Assembly: GCA_025363495.1 (NCBI GenBank) | Contig: JANYDR010000137.1 | Location: forward strand, 1-9,150 | DNA length: 9,150 bases | Direction: 5' to 3' | Source of the DNA: Cyclobacteriaceae bacterium | GTDB taxonomy: Bacteria > Bacteroidota > Bacteroidia > Cytophagales > Cyclobacteriaceae | Part shown: positions 5,698 to 9,150 of the stretch, in pieces | Position numbering within the stretch: the first letter of the stretch is position 1 | Layout of the letters: each line of letters begins with the position of its first letter | Position numbers and translations under genes: made by a program | Notes under the pieces: model-generated | Told to the model about the DNA's origin: nothing | Databases searched by the model: none | The model's input: the letters and a program-made list of their open reading frames with translations, nothing else

Positions 5698-6018
5698 ATG
5701 AGGCAATTCGTCTTTATCGTAATATGCATTTGCTGCATTTGCAGTAACAGCATTCGTTGTTTCGCCCCCGAAGCAAAAGTAAAGACTGCTGTAGAATGTG
5801 CCATCAATCCGACCACCGAGATTAGTGGTGATCCATTCCTTAGGACGGGAAGTACAGATTTTTTTAACGTGTGCATTAGCGCAGCCGATTTTCAGTTAAG
5901 GACCTACGAAGAAATGTACGCTCTGGCGATGAGGGTATCTCATCGATTTTCTCAGAGCCGGTATTTTTCAGGTTCCGGTATTCCCATCTTTTTATCGCAT
6001 CAGAATTTTAGGGTTTGA
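5698..6018 (+). CDS. Small secreted ORF of 106 residues, unknown
   Basis: The N-terminus is strongly hydrophobic and Cys-rich (MRQFVFIVICICCICSNSIRC), which fits a signal peptide or membrane anchor. It is followed by CFAPEAKVKTAVEC, SGDPFLRTGSTDFF, a helical stretch ending in RTYEEMYALAMRVSHRFSQ, and the tail RYFSGSGIPIFLSHQNFRV. I recognise no family. A TATCTTG element at 5672-5678, 26 nt before the ATG, is a loose match to the local promoter pattern, and AGGGA abuts the ATG. A perfect 7-bp hairpin follows the stop. The ORF lies 72 nt upstream of the BBP2 porin and may be its leader gene. The alternative is a chance ORF: there is no recognisable homology, and a minus-strand ORF overlaps it (5691-5876). 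Confidence 0.5.
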   Translation: MRQFVFIVICICCICSNSIRCFAPEAKVKTAVECAINPTTEISGDPFLRTGSTDFFNVCISAADFQLRTYEEMYALAMRVSHRFSQSRYFSGSGIPIFLSHQNFRV

Positions 6019-6034
6019 GAATTTTGTTTCTCTA

Positions 6035-6052
6035 AACCGCATTATTGCGGTT
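6035..6052 (+). terminator. Short hairpin between the 106-aa ORF and the porin gene
   Basis: AACCGCA and TGCGGTT form a perfect 7-bp stem with a TTAT loop, followed by GACCCTTTTC. The tail is poor in T, so it may be a weak terminator or an mRNA-processing or stabilising hairpin in the porin leader. Confidence 0.4.
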
Positions 6053-6090
6053 GACCCTTTTCAAATCCCTCTATTCTAATTTTTCGCGTG

Positions 6091-7296
6091 ATGAAATTGA
6101 TTCGACTCATTTCTATTTTGACAATATTATTTTTTGAAGTCAACCTTCTACAAGCACAAGAGCAAGAAGAAGTTGAAAAAACTGCCGTAGATGAACCTGC
6201 TGCAAAGGAAAACAGATTTCCCTCAAAAAATCTTCCAGGAATTCAGTACACAGGTTACTTTGATATTTTTGGAACATATCAAACCACCCGCCCTACGAAC
6301 GGAGAAAATCCTTTCAGTAGTTATCCCTTTCGTGGAAATGAATTCGGTATCAGCTATGCTTACGCCCAAGCGAAGTACGAAGGCTCTAAGATCGTCGGAA
6401 CCGTTGCGCTAAACATGGGCAATATCGTTGATCTCATGTACGAGGAGCAGCCCACCATGTTAAAATTTGTAAGGGAGATGTCAGTGGGATATAAGTTTAC
6501 TGAAAAAGTTTGGATCGATGCTGGGATTTTTCCTTCGGTTTATGGTACTGAGTCATTTATTACGAAAAATAATTTCCATGCCACTCGCTCAATCACAGGT
6601 GACTTCTCACCTGACTTTGAAGAAGGTTTTAGATTGAATTATCATAAGGACTACTGGCAGGCAAAACTTTTATTCACTAATGGCTGGCAAGTTCTGCAGC
6701 CGTCAGCTAATTCACGTAAGTCTGTCGGTTCAATGATTGAATATCACATTCCCGGAAAATTAAAAATAAACTGGTCAACCTTTAATGGTCTCACGCAACA
6801 ACATCCGCCTGTTGACCTTGGCCCTACTGTGCCACTTACCTTCCGACAGTTCGACAACGTCTTTATTCAATATTTTGCTGGTCGTTGGTCCTTCCAAACT
6901 GTCTTGGATTTAGGCTGGCAAAAAAATGCTGCCAATACACAATGGGACAGATGGGTAGGAAATGCAAATTCAATCCGTTACAAAATTTCTGATCAGTTTT
7001 CTACGGCCATACGTTGGGACAGTTATTGGGATCCAACTGAAAAAGTTATGTTCCCGAGCATGCCCGATAATTACATTCGTACAACCGGCGACTGGGGTAA
7101 TACCGTTCCAGGGGGTTTTCAAGTTGACAGCTATACTCTTACGCTCGATTATGCCCCAGTTCAGAATATTTTGTTCCGCTTTGAAACCCGTACCTATCAG
7201 TCCAGAAATGGTGTTGCTATTTTTCCTGATGGAGATACGAAGCGGACAACCAACTCCTTCGCGTTGCTAAGTATGGGATTTTCTTTTGGAAAATAG
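6091..7296 (+). CDS. Outer-membrane beta-barrel porin of the BBP2 (OmpL-like) type
   Basis: A 401-residue outer-membrane barrel. The signal peptide ends at about LLQAQ, followed by a short charged linker (EQEEVEKTAVDEPAAKENR), then YTGYFDIFGTYQ, the opening strand typical of BBP2-type (PF07642) porins. The SYAYAQAKYEG and GTVALNMGN segments, the W/Y-rich strands (WIDAGIFPSVYGTESF, YHKDYWQAKLLFTNGWQ, AIRWDSYWDP) and the terminal strand FALLSMGFSFGK all support a barrel. An in-frame GTG at 6088 precedes the ATG; I chose the ATG at 6091 as the commoner start and it leaves a normal signal peptide. A TAATTTTT element (6077-6084) is a possible -7 site. The likely role is diffusion or uptake of small solutes, substrate unknown. 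Confidence 0.87.
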   Translation: MKLIRLISILTILFFEVNLLQAQEQEEVEKTAVDEPAAKENRFPSKNLPGIQYTGYFDIFGTYQTTRPTNGENPFSSYPFRGNEFGISYAYAQAKYEGSKIVGTVALNMGNIVDLMYEEQPTMLKFVREMSVGYKFTEKVWIDAGIFPSVYGTESFITKNNFHATRSITGDFSPDFEEGFRLNYHKDYWQAKLLFTNGWQVLQPSANSRKSVGSMIEYHIPGKLKINWSTFNGLTQQHPPVDLGPTVPLTFRQFDNVFIQYFAGRWSFQTVLDLGWQKNAANTQWDRWVGNANSIRYKISDQFSTAIRWDSYWDPTEKVMFPSMPDNYIRTTGDWGNTVPGGFQVDSYTLTLDYAPVQNILFRFETRTYQSRNGVAIFPDGDTKRTTNSFALLSMGFSFGK

Positions 7297-7302
7297 CTTT
7301 GT

Positions 7303-7340
7303 GAAAGAGGCCTTTTTTACATAGCCTTATTTTTCTTTTC
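7303..7340 (+). terminator. Probable terminator after the porin gene
   Basis: GAAAGAGGC (7303-7311) can pair with GCCTTATTT (7324-7332), with two G-T wobbles and one A/A mismatch, and is followed by a T-rich run (TTTTCTTTTC). The stem is weak in the lower half, so the call is moderate. Confidence 0.4.
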
Positions 7341-7431
7341 CAAATAGTGAATTTTGATAGAGATGAGGATCTGGAATGGAGTGAATCCAATGAGATTCAA
7401 CGTTGATGTACAATAATGGATTAAGAATATT

Positions 7432-7779
7432 GTGAAGAACGATAAAATTCTATCAGTCATTTTTTTAATTTTGATGATCTTTTCATCGTCGGGATATTCA
7501 TCGCCTGATGACTACAATGTTACCCCTTCACGCCTTGCAGCTGAATCAGGTGCTCAAGTAAATGAAGATTCTGAAATTGATCTGCACGAATTCAGACGGA
7601 CCAGCAATATCAGGGTTTATGGAGGAGGAAAACCGCGGTGCGTTACTTCAAAGCATCCTATCTTCCAATTACTGTTTAGAGCCCTTAATTTGGTTCGTGG
7701 TCACGCCCTTCTAACAAAAATCCTTTCCGCGAATTCTTCAGTAAAATTATTTATCGATCTCGGGGCGCTGCTTGTTTGA
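7432..7779 (+). CDS. Small secreted ORF of 115 residues, GTG start, unknown
   Basis: The ORF opens with GTG and encodes a plausible signal peptide (MKNDKILSVIFLILMIFSSS), then a polar, acidic stretch (DDYNVTPSRLAAESGAQVNEDSEIDLHEFRR), a glycine/basic turn (RVYGGGKPRC) and a hydrophobic, amphipathic tail (FQLLFRALNLVRGHALLTKIL) ending in IDLGALLV. No ATG lies upstream in frame before a stop (TAA at 7414-7416), and no clear RBS or promoter is visible. I recognise no family and see no similarity to the 106-residue ORF upstream. It lies between two barrel genes on the same strand. It could be a genuine small envelope protein or a chance ORF; the well-formed signal peptide is the only real argument for it. 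Confidence 0.42.
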   Translation: MKNDKILSVIFLILMIFSSSGYSSPDDYNVTPSRLAAESGAQVNEDSEIDLHEFRRTSNIRVYGGGKPRCVTSKHPIFQLLFRALNLVRGHALLTKILSANSSVKLFIDLGALLV

Positions 7780-7860
7780 CATTCTCTTATCAGCATTTCC
7801 ATGCTATGGTCTGATGTAGACCCACTATTCTCTTTGAATTGATTTCAATCTTTTGGATTT

Positions 7861-8610
7861 ATGATAATAAAAACATTTACATGTTTTTGGATCTGTATTT
7901 TTATTACAGCAAACTCTTTTTCACAAAGCAAACTTAATGAACTTACAGTAGATCGTCCAGGTGTTGCTGAAACTCCCTTTACGGTGGCAAAGGGAGTATA
8001 TCAGTTTGAAGTAGGTTTTGATTATTTCAAACGATTTAATGGAGAGCTATATAATTTACCAATTGTTCTTTTTAGAACAGGTATAAGCAAGGAAGCAGAG
8101 CTTCGTATCAGCTCTAAACAAATAGTTGATAAAACCGAAGTAGTTCCGTTTAATGAAATTTCACCTCTTTCTGTAGGAGTTAAGCATCATGTAATTAAGC
8201 AGCGTCACGGAGTGCCCGAGGTCGACATATTGGCAAACGTAATTTTTCCGATTGGTAATTCATCGTCGACAAAAAATATTGGTCCTGAATTTCTATTGCT
8301 GTTTCAGAATGATTTTTACCCAAACACAGCCATCAATTACAATGTGGGATATTACTGGGATCACATTCGTCAGAAAAATTATTTTACTGCTTCATTTTGC
8401 TTCAATTATCTGCCAACAGAAAATGTAGGGCTATTCATTGAATACTTTGAATATGTCCCCGACTCATGGCCAGGAGAAGTGGGTATTGACGGGGGATTCA
8501 CTTATTTGCTGGGACCGCAGTTTCAGGTTGACCTCTCAGCAGGAGTGAGTCATGTGGAGAAGGGAAACAACCTCTTTGTTTCTTCGGGGTTCTCTTTTAG
8601 GTTGGATTGA
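7861..8610 (+). CDS. Short outer-membrane beta-barrel 'transporter' (PF13557-like)
   Basis: A 249-residue protein with signal peptide MIIKTFTCFWICIFITANSF, cut near SFSQ. The mature start ELTVDRPGVAETPFTVAKGVYQFEVGFDY (about 27-55) is the hallmark of proteins annotated as transporter, 'putative MetA-pathway of phenol degradation' (PF13557). Alternating barrel strands follow (ELRISSKQIV, VDILANVIFPIG, INYNVGYYWDH, FTASFCFNYLP, VGLFIEYFEY), ending in an aromatic outer-membrane strand FVSSGFSFRLD. The phenol-degradation label is historical; the substrate is unknown and nothing here suggests aromatic catabolism. The 81 nt upstream hold only small hairpins (for example GGTCT...AGACC at 7808-7822) and no firm promoter. 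The gene converges on nhaD across an inverted repeat. Confidence 0.82.
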   Translation: MIIKTFTCFWICIFITANSFSQSKLNELTVDRPGVAETPFTVAKGVYQFEVGFDYFKRFNGELYNLPIVLFRTGISKEAELRISSKQIVDKTEVVPFNEISPLSVGVKHHVIKQRHGVPEVDILANVIFPIGNSSSTKNIGPEFLLLFQNDFYPNTAINYNVGYYWDHIRQKNYFTASFCFNYLPTENVGLFIEYFEYVPDSWPGEVGIDGGFTYLLGPQFQVDLSAGVSHVEKGNNLFVSSGFSFRLD

Positions 8611-8612
8611 AA

Positions 8613-8695
8613 TAGAAATTAGAAAATTGAAATTCGTAGCAACATGACTACTAGTCAACTGTTGAGAGCTTCCATTTTCTATTTTCCAATTTCTA
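8613..8695. repeat. A/T-rich inverted repeat of 7-nt units between convergent genes; possible bidirectional terminator
   Basis: Positions 8613-8632 pair with 8676-8695 over 20 nt with two mismatches, around a 43-nt loop that holds its own hairpin (AACATGAC with GTCA-AC-TGTT, two bulged bases). The left side reads as heptamers AAATAGA, AATTAGA, AAATTGA from 8610. The right side, on the minus strand from 8698, reads CATTAGA, AATTGGA, AAATAGA, AAATGGA. The right end contains the nhaD stop codon. It may terminate transcription from both sides, but it lacks a G/C-rich stem, and its unit structure points to a dispersed palindromic element. Confidence 0.65.
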
Positions 8696-9150
8696 ATGGA
8701 TCATTTGATAAATCACCAGATAAGCTGCGCACCCTGCAAAGTATCCAAGCATTGCTATTAAGCTGATCCTTTTCATGTACCAGATGAAGTCAATCTTTTC
8801 CATTCCCATCACAGCTACACCCGCTGCTGAACCGATAATCAGGATACTGCCGCCGGTTCCAGCGCAATAAGCAAGGTATTCCCATATGAAATGGTCTTGA
8901 GGATAAATATCGAGACTATACATTCCCATGCTTGCGGCAACCAAGGGTACGTTGTCAACAACCGCTGAGAGTAGACCTATCAGTGTTACGATTATTGATT
9001 GGCTACCGACCGTTTGATCCAGCCACACAGCAAAGTGATGCAATATTTCCATTGATTCTAGTGCTGCTACTGCCAATAAAATTCCAAGAAAAAATAGTAC
9101 ACTGGATGTGTCGATACGTTGCAAAGCTCCGGCGGCCGTATAGGGCTTGC
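8693..9150 (-). CDS. nhaD: Na+/H+ antiporter NhaD, C-terminal third; runs off the right edge
   Basis: The last 151 residues of an ion-transporter-superfamily antiporter that exchanges Na+ (or Li+) for protons across the inner membrane. The reading frame is open to the window edge, so the TTG at 9124 is an internal Leu codon and not a start. Hallmarks are ALQRIDTSSVLFFLGILLAVAALE, then SAVVDNVPLVAASMGMY, the conserved VDNVP segment expected in the ion path, and GTGGSILIIGSAAGVAVMG, followed by two C-terminal helices (FIWYMKRISLIAMLGYFAGC, AAYLVIYQMIH). NhaD proteins are usually well over 400 residues, so about two thirds are missing to the right. The stop codon (TAG) lies inside the terminal unit of the A/T-rich palindrome. 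Confidence 0.92.
   Translation of the reverse strand, partial: KPYTAAGALQRIDTSSVLFFLGILLAVAALESMEILHHFAVWLDQTVGSQSIIVTLIGLLSAVVDNVPLVAASMGMYSLDIYPQDHFIWEYLAYCAGTGGSILIIGSAAGVAVMGMEKIDFIWYMKRISLIAMLGYFAGCAAYLVIYQMIH

Noticed and set aside
5691..5876. 61-codon minus-strand ORF opposite the 106-aa ORF
   Set aside because: No signal peptide or motif and no start context; the plus-strand ORF has a hydrophobic N-terminus and a promoter-like site, so it is the better choice.
6962..7270. 102-codon plus-strand ORF
   Set aside because: Lies inside the BBP2 porin gene in another frame and has no coherent protein features; the same holds for 6191-6412.
7780..7860. Cluster of small hairpins (AGCAT/ATGCT, GGTCT/AGACC) before the PF13557-like gene, considered as a riboswitch or terminator
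   Set aside because: Stems are only 5 bp, compete with one another and have no T-tract or recognisable aptamer core.
9122..9124. TTG as start codon of a 143-aa protein
   Set aside because: The frame continues upstream to the window edge (KPYTAAGALQRID), matching the interior of NhaD, so this is an internal Leu codon.
1..9150. CRISPR array, tRNA/rRNA genes, transposons, phage, toxin-antitoxin or defence genes
   Set aside because: No direct-repeat arrays with spacers, no cloverleaf candidates noticed by eye, no transposase or nuclease motifs in any ORF, and no target-site-flanked terminal repeats seen.

Overview
The window looks like a chromosomal segment from a member of the Bacteroidota, most likely the Cytophagales branch, but this is inferred from content and not from a marker gene. 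The evidence is a run of secreted and beta-barrel proteins with typical Bacteroidota signal peptides (ending in AQ or SFSQ), almost no Shine-Dalgarno sequences, several matches to the TAnnTTTG-type -7 promoter element very close to start codons, and a gene neighbourhood (coaX, FadL-like barrel, TPR protein, lptC, CNNM transporter) that I recall as common in that group.

Positions 1-4783 form a leftward block. Read in the direction of transcription it runs coaX (type III pantothenate kinase), an outer-membrane barrel overlapping it by 14 nt, a secreted TPR protein 16 nt further on, a strong hairpin terminator, lptC (LPS-transport lipoprotein), a 63-bp palindromic repeat, a 53-residue two-helix membrane protein, and a CNNM/CorC-family transporter that runs off the left edge. 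The last two genes are coupled by a TGATG stop/start overlap. The block combines CoA synthesis with envelope biogenesis.

Positions 5035-8610 form a rightward block whose members are mostly separated by gaps and hairpins: an uncharacterised secreted protein with a Cys/YRF motif, an orphan 106-residue secreted ORF, a BBP2-type porin, an orphan 115-residue secreted ORF, and a short barrel of the PF13557 'transporter' type. At 8693-9150 the 3' third of nhaD (Na+/H+ antiporter) converges on this block. An A/T-rich inverted repeat fills the gap.

I see no CRISPR array, tRNA, rRNA, transposase, phage gene, defence system or biosynthetic cluster. Most of the window is ordinary housekeeping and envelope sequence. 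The items most worth a second look are two intergenic palindromes, both built from degenerate 7-nt units (one G/C-rich, one A/T-rich); a terminator packed against the lptC start with a possible promoter in its T-tract; the unnoticed 53-residue membrane protein; and two orphan secreted small ORFs beside porins.
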